Shown here piece by piece: positions 18,961 to 27,449 of a DNA stretch of 64,000 nt. The stretch lies in contig NZ_JAQZSJ010000007.1 of the NCBI RefSeq assembly GCF_029360585.1, positions 1 to 64,000 on the forward strand, read 5' to 3'. The position numbers were made by a program, and so were the translations under genes. This DNA comes from Cohnella caldifontis. Its GTDB lineage: Bacteria; Bacillota; Bacilli; Paenibacillales; Paenibacillaceae. The notes under the pieces are model-generated. The model saw only the letters and a list, made by a program, of their open reading frames with translations, did no database searches and was not told the origin of the DNA. Each line of letters begins with the position of its first letter. Positions within the stretch are counted from its first letter, which is position 1.

Positions 18961-18997
18961 TATTGCTTTACCCGCGAAAATGGAGGGAGAATCGTTG

Positions 18998-19675
18998 ATG
19001 TACGAAGAAGATTTCGATCGAATGTTAGAACGGCAAATCCGCACGGCGAAAGGGCAGCGGCTGGAGGCGCTTCGCCGGGACAAAACGGGTGAAAAGCTGC
19101 TGTATTGCGAGGTGTTAAGGCACGTACTCCCCTCCATGAATTGGATCTTGGAATACGAAATGTTGAGTTTGAACGGTGTCCGCATTTACCTGGATTTTTA
19201 TTGTCCAGACTTTCGGTTGGCGCCGGAATGCGTAGGTTTTGTTCCCCACGCCCAAAACCTTACCCGAGACCGATTTGATTTCGAACAAACGCGGATCCAA
19301 ACGATGGCTGTCCACGGAATCGTATATCTTCCGTTCAGTTGGGACCAACTCGATAAAAAGCCGGAAAAATGCCGCCGCGTTCTTTATGAATGGATGGGCA
19401 GACGCGCCTCGATCCCGGGTACCTCCTGGGAAGCATTGACCGTTTACGAAAGAGAAGTCATTCGTTATGGCCTATACATTGGCCGACCGTTCAAAATCAG
19501 AGAGGTGCAGGAATGCACGGGTTTAAAAGAGGATAAATGCAGGCAAATCCTTCGGAATCTGCTTGAAAAGAAAATGATAATACCTAAGGGGAAAGGAACG
19601 CTGCGTCATCATTCATATTTAGTTGAACCGAAAGCGAAGGAATTTATGTTTTGGCAGCCGGCTCGCTCGCTGTAA
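18998..19675 (+). CDS. Nuclease-like (DUF559/Vsr-type) protein with C-terminal winged helix
   Basis: A 225-residue protein. Residues about 50-130 look like a PD-(D/E)XK fold of the DUF559/Vsr kind: strand-Asp in YLDFYCPDFRLAPECVGF, then HAQNLTRDRFDFEQTR and VYLPFSWDQL. In the usual family the Glu is followed by x-Asp-Gly; here it is E-C-V-G, so one acidic residue is missing and catalysis is doubtful. Residues about 150-210 resemble a winged helix (REVIRYGLYIGRPFKIREVQ, KCRQILRNLLEKK), suggesting DNA binding. The ATG at 18998 has GGAGGG ten bases upstream. Its TAA lies inside the first unit of the repeat array at 19666. A shortened relative lies at 39740-40279. Function is not known to me. Confidence 0.72.
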   Translation: MYEEDFDRMLERQIRTAKGQRLEALRRDKTGEKLLYCEVLRHVLPSMNWILEYEMLSLNGVRIYLDFYCPDFRLAPECVGFVPHAQNLTRDRFDFEQTRIQTMAVHGIVYLPFSWDQLDKKPEKCRRVLYEWMGRRASIPGTSWEALTVYEREVIRYGLYIGRPFKIREVQECTGLKEDKCRQILRNLLEKKMIIPKGKGTLRHHSYLVEPKAKEFMFWQPARSL

Positions 19676-19965
19676 CCCGACAATACCCGGTTACAGCTCA
19701 GTTGGCGCACCGTTTACTCGCTGTAACCCGACAAGACCCGGTTACAGAACCGCCGACGCACCGTTTACTCGCTGTAACCCGACAAAACCCGGCTACAGAG
19801 CCGCCGACGCACCGTTTACTCGCTGTAACCCGACAAGACCCGGTTACAGCTCAGTTGGCACACCGCTCACTCGCTGTAACCCGACAAAACCCGGCTACGT
19901 TGACGCACCGTTCACTCGCTGTAACCCGACAAAACCCGGTTACAGAGCGACCGCGCTGTATCGTG
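19666..19965. repeat. 51-bp tandem hairpin array, six copies
   Basis: Units start at 19666, 19717, 19768, 19819, 19870 and 19915, that is four periods of 51 bp and one of 45. Each begins CTCGCTGTAACCCGACAA. Most form the stem CTGTAACC/GGTTACAG around ten bases; copies 3 and 5 carry a C in the second arm. Two kinds of inter-hairpin sequence alternate (copies 1 and 4 against 2 and 3). The first unit supplies the stop codon of the nuclease-like gene. The rest of 19676-20043 holds the mqnC terminator and nothing else recognised. Confidence 0.93.
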
Positions 19966-20004
19966 ACCGTCGCACGGAATCCTATAACATCTCATAAACA
20001 ATGA

Positions 20005-20033
20005 AAGGGCAGCCCCGCAATCGGAGCTGCCCC
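20005..20033 (-). terminator. Intrinsic terminator after mqnC
   Basis: GGGCAGC (20007-20013) pairs with GCTGCCC (20026-20032). On the minus strand the stem is followed by TTTCATTG. It lies ten bases past the mqnC stop. Confidence 0.7.
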
Positions 20034-20042
20034 ATGACGCTG

Positions 20043-21179
20043 TTAATTCTGCATGACGAAATCGCGCTCGGCGGTCTCGTTCTCGTGGTACACCTTCAGA
20101 ATGTTGTACTTGGTGTCGCGCTGCGCGGGCGTTTTCCCGGCCTGCCGGATGATGTCGAGCGTCACGCCGATGTTCACTTTGTGCGTCGTGCCGGCGGCGG
20201 ACACCACGTTCTCCTCGATCATCGTGCTTCCGAAGTCGTTGCAGCCGTACGAGAGCGACAGCTTGCCGACTTCCGGCCCCATCGTTACCCACGACGATTG
20301 GAAGTTGTCGACGTTGTCGATGGCGATCCGGCTGATCGCCAGCGTCTTCAAGTACTCTTCGGGCGTGGACTTCTCCCGTTTCAGGTTCGTGTTGTCCGGC
20401 TGGAACGTCCACGGAATGAACGCCAAGAAACCCGGGGAAGGATAACCGTTGCTCAGGCATTCGTCTTGCGCGTCCCGCACCCGAATCAGGTGCAGCGCGC
20501 GCTCCTCGTACGATTCGCCGAAGCCGATGACCATCGTGGCGGTCGTGTTCATGCCGATCTTATGGGCCGTCGTCATGACGTCCATCCAATCCCGCCACGA
20601 GCCTTTCAGCTTGCTGATTTTAGACCGCGTCCGGTCGTCCAGGATTTCCGCGCCGCCGCCCGGCAGCGAATCGAGCCCGGCTTCGTGCAGCTGCCGAACC
20701 ACGTCTTCGAGCGGGATATTGCCGGCCACGACCTGCATTTTGCGGATTTCCGCGGGCGAGAAGGAGTGCATCGTGATGTCGGGAAACCGCTTCTTGATTT
20801 CCCGCAGCAGGTTCAAGTAATAATCGAACGGCAGGTTCGGGTTCGTGCCGCCTTGCATCAGGATTTCCGTTCCCCCGACGTCGATCGTCTCCTGGATTTT
20901 GCGGAATATCGTTTCGTCCGGAAGCACGTATCCTTCCTTGGATCCCGGCGGTCGGTAAAACGCGCAGAACCGGCAGTAAACGTCGCAAACGTTCGTATAG
21001 TTGATATTGCGTCCCACCACGAACGTGGTGATCGGCTCGGGGTGCTTCCGCATCATGATGCGGTTGGCGGCGTCGCCCATTTTCTCGATCTCGTCCGACT
21101 CGTACAAGGCCACGATATCTTCGACGCCTAGCCGTTTGCCTTGAAGCGCGCCCTCCAGTATCCGGTCGATATGGCTCAT
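20043..21179 (-). CDS. mqnC: Cyclic dehypoxanthine futalosine synthase (radical SAM, futalosine menaquinone pathway)
   Basis: A 378-residue radical SAM enzyme that cyclises dehypoxanthine futalosine on the way to menaquinone. The cluster-binding CX3CX2C is C65, C69 and C72 in NVCDVYCRFCAF. Other marks are ILMQGGTNPNLPFDYY, MHSFSPAEI, DSLPGGGAEIL and FLAFIPWTFQP. The ATG at 21179 with AGGAG ten bases upstream matches the family start; the frame is open 260 bases further up without conserved sequence. No other futalosine-pathway gene is adjacent here. Close relatives (MqnE, CofH) are distinguished by the GGTNP and WTFQPDNT blocks, so the call is fairly firm. Confidence 0.92.
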   Translation of the reverse strand: MSHIDRILEGALQGKRLGVEDIVALYESDEIEKMGDAANRIMMRKHPEPITTFVVGRNINYTNVCDVYCRFCAFYRPPGSKEGYVLPDETIFRKIQETIDVGGTEILMQGGTNPNLPFDYYLNLLREIKKRFPDITMHSFSPAEIRKMQVVAGNIPLEDVVRQLHEAGLDSLPGGGAEILDDRTRSKISKLKGSWRDWMDVMTTAHKIGMNTTATMVIGFGESYEERALHLIRVRDAQDECLSNGYPSPGFLAFIPWTFQPDNTNLKREKSTPEEYLKTLAISRIAIDNVDNFQSSWVTMGPEVGKLSLSYGCNDFGSTMIEENVVSAAGTTHKVNIGVTLDIIRQAGKTPAQRDTKYNILKVYHENETAERDFVMQN

Positions 21180-21267
21180 CTTGTGTACTCTCCTCTCCGG
21201 TCCAACCAAATGAACAGCAACAACATCTGTTTTCCCATCGTAACATAAATCGGAATGAAAATGTGAA

Positions 21268-21293
21268 AAAAAGCGCACGCTCGGTGCGCTTTC
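21268..21293. terminator. Bidirectional terminator between patB and mqnC
   Basis: AAAGCGCAC and GTGCGCTTT form a nine-pair stem with a five-base loop. On the minus strand, after the met operon, it is followed by a T run from the A tract at 21266-21272. Confidence 0.75.
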
Positions 21294-21330
21294 CCCCCGC
21301 TTGTTCGACCGAGGAGGCCAAACCCGCTCG

Positions 21331-22509
21331 TTAAGGCTTGCGGGCTCTGACCGCGGACGCGAACCGTTCCAGCGCTTCGGCAAGCAGCACTCTTGGGCAA
21401 GCGATATTGACCCGCAGCCACCCTTTGCCCGGTTCGCCATACGTGGAGCCTTCGTTGAAGGCGACGCCGGCCTCTTCGTACATCAGCTTTTTCAGTTCGG
21501 CGGGATCAGCGGAGATGTCCCGGCAATCCATCCAGACCAAGTAAGTCGCATCCGGCTTCATTACCCGGACTTCCGGAAGGCGCTCGGCCATAAAGCCGGT
21601 CAGGTAGTCCAGATTCCCCTGCAAGTAGTTTAGCAGCTGATCCAGCCATTCATCTCCGTAAGTATAGCTGCTGATGACGGACGATACGCCGAAATACGAT
21701 TCCATGTGCAAGGAAAACTTCTTGAGCGCGTAATTGTAGCGGCGGCGCAGGTCATCGTTCGGGACGATGACGGACGAAGCCTGCAAGCCGGCCAAATTGA
21801 ACGTTTTGCTGGCGGCGATGCAAGTGAACGAGTTTTGGGCGAACGATTCGCTGATCGAAGCGAACGGAGTATGCCGGCTTCCCCGGAACACGAGATCGTG
21901 ATGGATTTCGTCGGCCACCACCAGCACGCCGTGGCGAAGGCAAATCTCCCCGATCCTCGCCAGCTCGTCCCGCGTCCAGACGCGGCCTCCCGGGTTATGC
22001 GGGGAGCAGAGCAGCATCAGCTTGGCGCCGTCCGCCGCTTGCCGCTCCAGCAGGTCGAAATCGATCTCGTACCGGTTGTTGTTCAGGATCAGCGGATTTT
22101 CCACGAGCGTGCAATCGTTCATCCGAATGACGTCGTAGAACGGATAGTAAACGGGGGATTGCAGGATCACTTTGTCTCCCGGCTTCGTGAAAGCATGCAC
22201 GACCAAGCTTAGCGCCGCGACGACGCCCGGGCTGGACGTGATCCATTCGTGCCGGATGTCCCAGCCGTGACGGCGCATCAGCCAGCCGCTTACCGCGTCG
22301 TAATATTCCTGCGGCCGAATGGTGTAGCCGTATACGCCAAGCTCCGCCCGCTGGACAATGGCGTCCACGACTTCCTTCGGCGGATGGAAATCCATGTCTG
22401 CGACCCATAGCGGCAGCACGTCCGCCCGGCCGAACAGCTTCTCCGACTGGTCCCATTTATAGGAATACGTACCGGTCCGGGGCGCGGCATGATCGAAATC
22501 GTATTTCAT
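21331..22509 (-). CDS. patB: PatB/MalY-family PLP-dependent cystathionine beta-lyase
   Basis: A 392-residue fold-type I PLP enzyme that probably cleaves cystathionine to homocysteine, ammonia and pyruvate. PatB/MalY signatures are LPLWVADMDF near the N-terminus, SSPGVVAALS, CSPHNPGGRVWTRDEL, DEIHHDLVF and the PLP-lysine region AASKTFNLAGLQAS. Its ATG overlaps the metI stop by four bases (ATGA), and GGAGG lies nine bases upstream. It is the third gene of the SAM-riboswitch operon, which supports a role in methionine synthesis rather than a general aminotransferase. Confidence 0.9.
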   Translation of the reverse strand: MKYDFDHAAPRTGTYSYKWDQSEKLFGRADVLPLWVADMDFHPPKEVVDAIVQRAELGVYGYTIRPQEYYDAVSGWLMRRHGWDIRHEWITSSPGVVAALSLVVHAFTKPGDKVILQSPVYYPFYDVIRMNDCTLVENPLILNNNRYEIDFDLLERQAADGAKLMLLCSPHNPGGRVWTRDELARIGEICLRHGVLVVADEIHHDLVFRGSRHTPFASISESFAQNSFTCIAASKTFNLAGLQASSVIVPNDDLRRRYNYALKKFSLHMESYFGVSSVISSYTYGDEWLDQLLNYLQGNLDYLTGFMAERLPEVRVMKPDATYLVWMDCRDISADPAELKKLMYEEAGVAFNEGSTYGEPGKGWLRVNIACPRVLLAEALERFASAVRARKP

Positions 22510-23672
22510 CGCGAACCGCCTCCGATCTCCCGTTCGGCCGCTTGAATCGCCTGATCCAAGTCGGCGATCAGATCGTCGACGTGCTCGATCCCGACCGAGA
22601 AACGCAACAGCCGGTCGTCGACGCCGACCGCGCGGCGGATTTCCTCCGGGATGTCCGCGTGCGTCTGCACGGCCGGATACGTCATGAGCGATTCCACGCC
22701 GCCGAGGCTTTCGGCGAACGCGATGAGCCGGATATGCCGCAGGATCGGTTCGATCGTGCGGGCATCCTTCATTTTAAAAGAGAAGATCCCGGTGTCTCCG
22801 GAGCATTGCCGCTTCTGGACATCATGGCCGGGATGATGAGGCAGCCCCGGGTGATAGACTTCCGCGACGGCCGGATGCTCTTTCAGCCACGCCGCGATGC
22901 GCAGCGCGTTGTCGCGGTGGCGCTCCATCCGCAGCGCCAGCGTCTTCATTCCCCGCATCAGCAGCCAACTGTCCTGCGGTCCGAGCACCGCGCCGATCGA
23001 ATTGTGCAGGAACGCGATTTCCTTGGACAGTTCCTCGCCTTTCGTGACGATGAGTCCGGCCAGCACGTCGTTATGGCCCCCCAAGTATTTGGTGGCGCTG
23101 TGGATGACGATGTCGGCCCCTTGCTCGAGCGGGCGTTGGAAGTACGGGGTCATCAGCGTATTGTCGACGATGACCAGGTATCCTTTGGCTTTGGCCCAAG
23201 CGGAAATTTTCTCCACGTCGGTCACCATCATGAGCGGGTTGGTCGGCGTCTCGATCAGCACCGCTTTCGTGTTCGGCCGGCTGCTCGATTCCAACGCGTC
23301 GAGGTCGTTCGTATCGACGTATGAAGCCGTCACGCCGAACCGGCTCATGATCTTCTCCAGCAAGCGGAACGTTCCGCCGTACAGATCCAGAGAGACGAGC
23401 AGATGGTCGCCTTGCGCGAACAGGGCGAAGATCGTCTGAAGCGCCGCCATGCCCGTGCTGCAGGCAAATCCGGCATCCCCGCTTTCGAGTTCGGCAGCCG
23501 CCGATTCGAGAACGGATCTCGTGGGGCTTTTCGTACGGGCATAATCGAATCCCGTGCTTTGGCCCAGCCGGGGGTGCCGGAAGGCCGTCGCGTGGTAGAC
23601 GGGGAAGCTGACGCCTCCCGTTGCCGGGTCTTCCAGCGATCCGATCTGCGCCAATCGACTTTCCATTTTCAT
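22506..23672 (-). CDS. metI: Cystathionine gamma-synthase / O-acylhomoserine thiol-lyase type enzyme
   Basis: A 388-residue Cys/Met metabolism PLP enzyme. Family marks: PVYHATAFRHP, YARTKSPTRSVLE, GDAGFACSTGMAA, DLYGGTFRLLE, ETPTNPLMMV, the PLP lysine in HSATKYLGGHNDVLAG, and SLGGVESLMTYPAVQTHADIP near the end. It joins acylhomoserine with cysteine to give cystathionine, and could also use sulfide as MetI of Bacillus does. It sits between metA and patB, 16 bp after metA, overlapping patB by four bases. GAGGAGG lies ten bases upstream of the ATG. Choice between synthase and lyase specificity rests on the operon. Confidence 0.9.
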   Translation of the reverse strand: MKMESRLAQIGSLEDPATGGVSFPVYHATAFRHPRLGQSTGFDYARTKSPTRSVLESAAAELESGDAGFACSTGMAALQTIFALFAQGDHLLVSLDLYGGTFRLLEKIMSRFGVTASYVDTNDLDALESSSRPNTKAVLIETPTNPLMMVTDVEKISAWAKAKGYLVIVDNTLMTPYFQRPLEQGADIVIHSATKYLGGHNDVLAGLIVTKGEELSKEIAFLHNSIGAVLGPQDSWLLMRGMKTLALRMERHRDNALRIAAWLKEHPAVAEVYHPGLPHHPGHDVQKRQCSGDTGIFSFKMKDARTIEPILRHIRLIAFAESLGGVESLMTYPAVQTHADIPEEIRRAVGVDDRLLRFSVGIEHVDDLIADLDQAIQAAEREIGGGSR

Positions 23673-23688
23673 GTGGGTAATGCCTCCT

Positions 23689-24624
23689 CTAAAATTTCAC
23701 GGCTTGCTTCTGCGCTTTGCCGAGCTCGTACGGCGTGGCCTGGTAAACGTAGTAGTTGAGCCAGTTGGAGAACAGCAGGTTGGCATGGGCCCGCCAAGTG
23801 GACACGGGCAGGCGGGAAGGGTCGTTGTTCGGATAATAGTTTTTCGGAACGTCGATCCGCAGTCCTTTGGCTTTATCGCGGTCATACTCCCACTTGAGCG
23901 TGTGCGGATCGTACTCGGAATGGCCCGTCACGAAAATCTGCTTGCCTTCGCCGGCCGCGGCGATATAAACCCCCGCCTCTTCCGACTCCGACAGGATCTC
24001 GAGCGCCGGCACCTTCGCGATGTCCTCCCGGCGAACCTCCGTATGCCGCGATTGGGGCACGTAGAACATTTCGTCGAAGCCCCTCAGCAGCTTCGTATTC
24101 GGCTTGGTGACCGTGTGGGGGAACACGCCGAACAGCTTCTCCGCGAGCGGATATTTGGGAATCCCGTAATGGTGGAACAGTCCGGCCTGGGCGCCCCAAC
24201 AAATATGCAGGGTGGACGTTACGTTGTCCACGGTCCAGTCCATGATGGATTTCAGCTCTTCCCAGTAGTTCACTTCCTCGAACTCCATCTGTTCCACGGG
24301 CGCTCCGGTGATGATCATTCCGTCGAACTGATCGCCCGAAATATCGTCGAACGTCTTGTAGAAAGTTTCCAAATGTTCGGCGGACGTGTTTTTGGACGTG
24401 TGCGTTTTGGGGTGGATCAGCACCGCTTCCACCTGAAGCGGCGTATTCCCGATCAGGCGCAGCAGCTGCGTCTCCGTCGTTTCCTTGGTCGGCATCAAGT
24501 TCAGTATGACGATGCGCAGCGGCCGGATATCCTGATGGTAGGCCACGCTTTCGTCCATCACGAAAATATTTTCCCCGGCCAGCACTTCCTTGGCGGGCAA
24601 GTTGTCGGGCACTTTGATCGGCAT
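23689..24624 (-). CDS. metA: Homoserine O-acyltransferase (MetA family)
   Basis: A 311-residue enzyme that activates homoserine with an acyl group, probably acetyl, in the first committed step of methionine synthesis. It is recognised from [35 protein letters not shown], the nucleophile Cys in [16 protein letters not shown], and the His/Glu pair in FVTGHSEYD. The family in Firmicutes uses acetyl-CoA; the residue deciding acetyl or succinyl cannot be judged safely here. The ATG at 24624 follows AGGAGG by seven bases; an ORF start nine codons earlier lies on the Shine-Dalgarno. It is first in the operon after the SAM riboswitch. Confidence 0.95.
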   Translation of the reverse strand: MPIKVPDNLPAKEVLAGENIFVMDESVAYHQDIRPLRIVILNLMPTKETTETQLLRLIGNTPLQVEAVLIHPKTHTSKNTSAEHLETFYKTFDDISGDQFDGMIITGAPVEQMEFEEVNYWEELKSIMDWTVDNVTSTLHICWGAQAGLFHHYGIPKYPLAEKLFGVFPHTVTKPNTKLLRGFDEMFYVPQSRHTEVRREDIAKVPALEILSESEEAGVYIAAAGEGKQIFVTGHSEYDPHTLKWEYDRDKAKGLRIDVPKNYYPNNDPSRLPVSTWRAHANLLFSNWLNYYVYQATPYELGKAQKQAVKF

Positions 24625-24653
24625 CCCGGATCCCTCCTGACGTAAAGTCAAAA

Positions 24654-24686
24654 CGAAAAACGACCCCGATGATTCAGGGTCGTTGA
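24654..24686 (-). terminator. SAM-riboswitch expression-platform terminator
   Basis: ACGACCC and GGGTCGT form a stem followed on the minus strand by TTTTTCGTTTT. It sits between the aptamer and metA, about 30 bp before the start codon, as expected for SAM-dependent termination. Confidence 0.85.
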
Positions 24687-24707
24687 ATAAATGCCTTCAG
24701 CGAGCCC

Positions 24708-24826
24708 CTCTCATCTGCCAGTCGCGCTGATCGCGCGCCTGCAAGAATTAGCACCGTGCGCCGCCTAAGCGACGCTGGTTGCCGGGCTTCATCGGGCTAG
24801 TCCCTCCGCCTGCTCTTGATAAGATG
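24708..24826 (-). promoter_or_regulatory. SAM-I (S-box) riboswitch of metA-metI-patB
   Basis: The minus strand carries the S-box core in order: CTTATCAAGAGCAGG with GGAGGGACTAGCCC, GATGAAGCCCGGCAACC, CGGTGCTAATTC, and CAGATGAGAGG. The first and last segments can close the P1 stem. With SAM bound, the terminator at 24654-24686 should form and switch the operon off. Confidence 0.96.
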
Positions 24827-24855
24827 GCTAACTCATTCAGTTGTCGTTAGACCTA

Positions 24856-24884
24856 AATGTACCCGAAAACCGCAACCCCGTCAA
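24856..24884 (-). promoter_or_regulatory. Promoter of the met operon
   Basis: On the minus strand TTGACG (24879-24884) and TACATT (24856-24861) are 17 bases apart, about 30 bases ahead of the riboswitch. Confidence 0.7.
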
Positions 24885-25286
24885 GCGGTCGGACCGGAAA
24901 ACGGAACGCCAATCCGGCCCCCAAATCGGGGAACCTTCCGCCTGTTCCCGCTATATGATAATACAATCGGAAGATGTCGGATTTTATCCTTGATCGCCGG
25001 CGCTTCCGGGCTTATACTTATCACGTCGCCGAGCGCCGATGCGCCGGAAAAACGGGAATTGCGAAGGGGGGAGCCGGACATGGAAGGAGATCATCCGAGG
25101 CCGACGCGCCGTCAGAAGATCGTATTCGCGGGATGGTGTTCCCGTGGCGGGATATCGCTTCGTTCCGGCTTGCCCATCGCCGGATAAGCCGTTGTCTTGC
25201 GCCGCCGATGGAAACCGTCCTGCATCAAGACGCGAAAGCGCCCCCGCGGCCGAAACGGCCGGGGTCTGCGTAAAGGAGAGGGTTCC
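24885..25286. other. Intergenic region without a supported gene
   Basis: About 400 bp between the divergent met promoter and corA. A possible -10 (TATGATAAT near 24953) on the plus strand could serve corA, but no matching -35 stands out. A 35-codon frame from 25081 is discussed among the rejected items. Nothing else is recognised. Confidence 0.5.
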
Positions 25287-26222
25287 ATGAAAATCCGGCT
25301 GGTGCATAACGGCGTTTTTACTTTAATCGATGACGTGCAAGAAGCGCTGACGCCTCCCAAAGAAGGCTTTTATTGGATCGACGCCGACGTCGACGATCTG
25401 GAGGTCCTGCAGCCGCTGTTCGGCTTGCACGATCTGGCGGTCGAAGACTGCCTGACGGAAGAAGAACAGCGTCCTAAGCTGGAAATCTACGAGGGCCACT
25501 ATTTCCTCGTGATCAACAGCATCCGCTTCGACGACGAGGAGATTTATCTTCGGGCACTGAACATTTTCCTCGGCCGCCATTATCTCATCACCGTGACGCG
25601 CACGAAGATCCATGAGCTCCGCAATATCAAGCCCGTCCTGCTGGAGCAGGAAGTCGATCGGGCGGACCGTTTCCTGTACCATCTGGTCGACCTCGTCGTC
25701 GACAATTACTTCGTCGTCGCGGACCGGATCGAGAACCGGATCGAAACGCTCGAGGAAGACATCCTCATGCATACGAAGAAAGCCCACCTGAACGAAATCA
25801 TCGGCCTCCGAAGCGAAATCCTGTGGCTGAAGAAAGTGCTGGGCCCGCAGCGCGACGTGATCGCGACCCTGAACAAGAAAGATCTGCGGCTGATCGACGA
25901 CCAACTGCAAAAATATTTCGGCGACATCCACGAGAACGCCGTCAAAATATCCGAGACGTTCGAGACTTACCGCGACCTGATGGGCAACTTGCGCGAAGCC
26001 TACCAGTCCAGCGTGGCCAACCGGGCGAACGAAATCATGCGCGTGTTCACGGCGCTGACGACGATATTCATGCCCCTTACTTTCATTACCGGAGTATATG
26101 GGATGAATTTCGACTATATTCCGGGCATGCACGACAAAAACGGCTCCATCGTGCTGCTGGCGCTTATGGTCGTGCTTGGCTTCGGCATGTTTTATTACTT
26201 CCGGAAGAAGGATTGGCTCTGA
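25287..26222 (+). CDS. corA: CorA-family divalent cation transporter
   Basis: A 311-residue magnesium/cobalt channel subunit. The long cytoplasmic domain (about 1-245) contains the helical stalk (ENRIETLEEDILMH and following). Two C-terminal membrane helices follow. The loop signature is GVYGMNF (the GMN selectivity motif), and the protein ends in the basic YFRKKDWL. The ATG at 25287 has AAGGAG nine bases upstream; the frame is open further up without conserved sequence. It stands alone between an unassigned region and a strong terminator. An M-box leader was looked for and not seen. Confidence 0.95.
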   Translation: MKIRLVHNGVFTLIDDVQEALTPPKEGFYWIDADVDDLEVLQPLFGLHDLAVEDCLTEEEQRPKLEIYEGHYFLVINSIRFDDEEIYLRALNIFLGRHYLITVTRTKIHELRNIKPVLLEQEVDRADRFLYHLVDLVVDNYFVVADRIENRIETLEEDILMHTKKAHLNEIIGLRSEILWLKKVLGPQRDVIATLNKKDLRLIDDQLQKYFGDIHENAVKISETFETYRDLMGNLREAYQSSVANRANEIMRVFTALTTIFMPLTFITGVYGMNFDYIPGMHDKNGSIVLLALMVVLGFGMFYYFRKKDWL

Positions 26223-26238
26223 TTCTTCCCGTTGTTCG

Positions 26239-26285
26239 GAAAAGGCGGTCCCCGAAGGTCGTCCGGACCTTCGGGGGCCGCTTTG
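26239..26285. terminator. Strong bidirectional terminator between corA and the HRDC gene
   Basis: A long stem joins AAAGGCGGTCCCCGAAGGT (26241-26259 region) with ACCTTCGGGGGCCGCTTT (26266-26283 region) around a short loop. T or A tracts at both ends suit the two convergent genes. Confidence 0.8.
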
Positions 26286-26306
26286 CTATGTTTCCGCGCC
26301 GGGACG

Positions 26307-27311
26307 TCAACCGGCCTGCGACTCCGCCTCCCGCTCGCGGCGGAAGCGGATCCGCATCATCCGCAGCTTCTCGTAGTGCCGCTCCAGATCCGACGGGTCG
26401 GACACCGTCTCCCCGTATATTTTGCGAAGCAGCGGCTTCAAGTACCGATCGCCCAGCTGCACCATGGCTTCCGAAGCCAGCGTCCATTCCTCCGGCGGAA
26501 CTTCCGCGAGCTCCTGCTCGATGATCGGCCACACGTCGTAACCTTCCTCGTCCAGGCGTTCGATCCGCTCCACGAGTTTTCTCCGTTCGATCTGCAGCTG
26601 CTGCTCCAGGTCCGCGAGGGTTTTGCCTTCCCGGATGGCAGACAGCAGCGCGCGTTTATCCCGCACGGAAGACAACGCCCGGCCGTATTTCTCCTCTTTC
26701 AGGCGGAACATCCACTCGGAGAACCGGTCGGGATTGACCGCTTGGGCTACCCAATCGAGCGGGAACGCATGGGTGCGGGGGACGTTGCGGAGCAATGCGA
26801 AAATTTCCGCCCCGTACCGCTCCGTCTTCAGCTTTCCGAAGCCGGGAATCTGGGCGATCTCCGACACGGATTGCGGCACGTACACGGCCAGCATATGCAG
26901 CTCCCGGTTCGTCGCCACCAGATAGGCCGACCGTTTCTCCTCCGAAGCCTTGGCCCTTCTCCATTGCTTCAAAGCGGCCATCAGCTCCGGATTCTCCGGC
27001 TGCAGCTCGGCGTAGCACTGAATGAGCAGCGGCAGCGAAGGCTCCCGCTCCCAAATCGGCGTGTCCAGCATGCCGTCGATGAGCGGACGGTAGCCTTCCT
27101 TCATCTTACCGGCGGCGCCATGGCGGAACGCGGCCAGCAGCTCCTCCCAGCTGACGCCTTCGTACCAGATTTCTTCCCCGGCATCCGCCTCGCCGCCGGC
27201 AGCCCGCCAGCCAGCCGTCCATGTTCCCTGATATTCCCCGATGAACACTTGTCCCCGGCTTTCCGCGCTTCCTTCCACCCGATCCAGCCGATTCAAAAAC
27301 ACGATTTGCAC
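26307..27311 (-). CDS. HRDC-domain protein
   Basis: A 334-residue protein with an HRDC nucleic-acid-binding domain at about 128-205 (LMAALKQWRRAKASEEK, AYLVATNRELHMLA, IPGFGKLKTERYG), as found at the C-terminus of RecQ helicases. There is no helicase domain. The C-terminal part is helical and charged (LADLEQQLQIERRKL, RHYEKLRMMRIRFRRERE). It may act in DNA repair or RNA handling, but this is inference. The start is a GTG at 27311 with AAGGAGG seven bases upstream. A promoter and terminator-like hairpin lie in its 5' region, suggesting an attenuated leader or a small RNA. Confidence 0.8.
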   Translation of the reverse strand: MQIVFLNRLDRVEGSAESRGQVFIGEYQGTWTAGWRAAGGEADAGEEIWYEGVSWEELLAAFRHGAAGKMKEGYRPLIDGMLDTPIWEREPSLPLLIQCYAELQPENPELMAALKQWRRAKASEEKRSAYLVATNRELHMLAVYVPQSVSEIAQIPGFGKLKTERYGAEIFALLRNVPRTHAFPLDWVAQAVNPDRFSEWMFRLKEEKYGRALSSVRDKRALLSAIREGKTLADLEQQLQIERRKLVERIERLDEEGYDVWPIIEQELAEVPPEEWTLASEAMVQLGDRYLKPLLRKIYGETVSDPSDLERHYEKLRMMRIRFRREREAESQAG

Positions 27312-27382
27312 GACGCTTCCTCCTTCGCCCGCGGGGCGGGCCGATAATGGCGTTCCGCCGTCCCCGCCGCCCCGCAAAGCGC

Positions 27383-27449
27383 AAAAAAGCACCTCCCGCG
27401 CGCACGGCGGATGAGGTGCTTCCTCTTCCCAACAGTCTGGAACGATTCC
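27383..27449 (-). ncRNA. Candidate short leader RNA or small RNA upstream of the HRDC gene
   Basis: The promoter at 27450-27478 should start transcription near 27443. The RNA would then meet a hairpin (AGCACCTC 27413-27420 complement with 27388-27395) followed by six T (27383-27388 complement), an intrinsic terminator about 70 bp before the HRDC start. Either a roughly 60-nt RNA or an attenuator is implied. No known riboswitch or T-box signature is seen. Confidence 0.4.

Noticed and set aside
19623..20004. Frames encoding 17-residue repeats through the 51-bp array
   Set aside because: Unit length divisible by three keeps frames open. There is no start with a ribosome binding site, and the hairpin design explains the sequence better than coding does.
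25081..25187. 35-codon frame with a purine-rich GGGGGGAG upstream, between metA and corA
   Set aside because: The amino-acid sequence looks random and Arg-rich, competing frames are equally open, and no terminator or promoter frames it.
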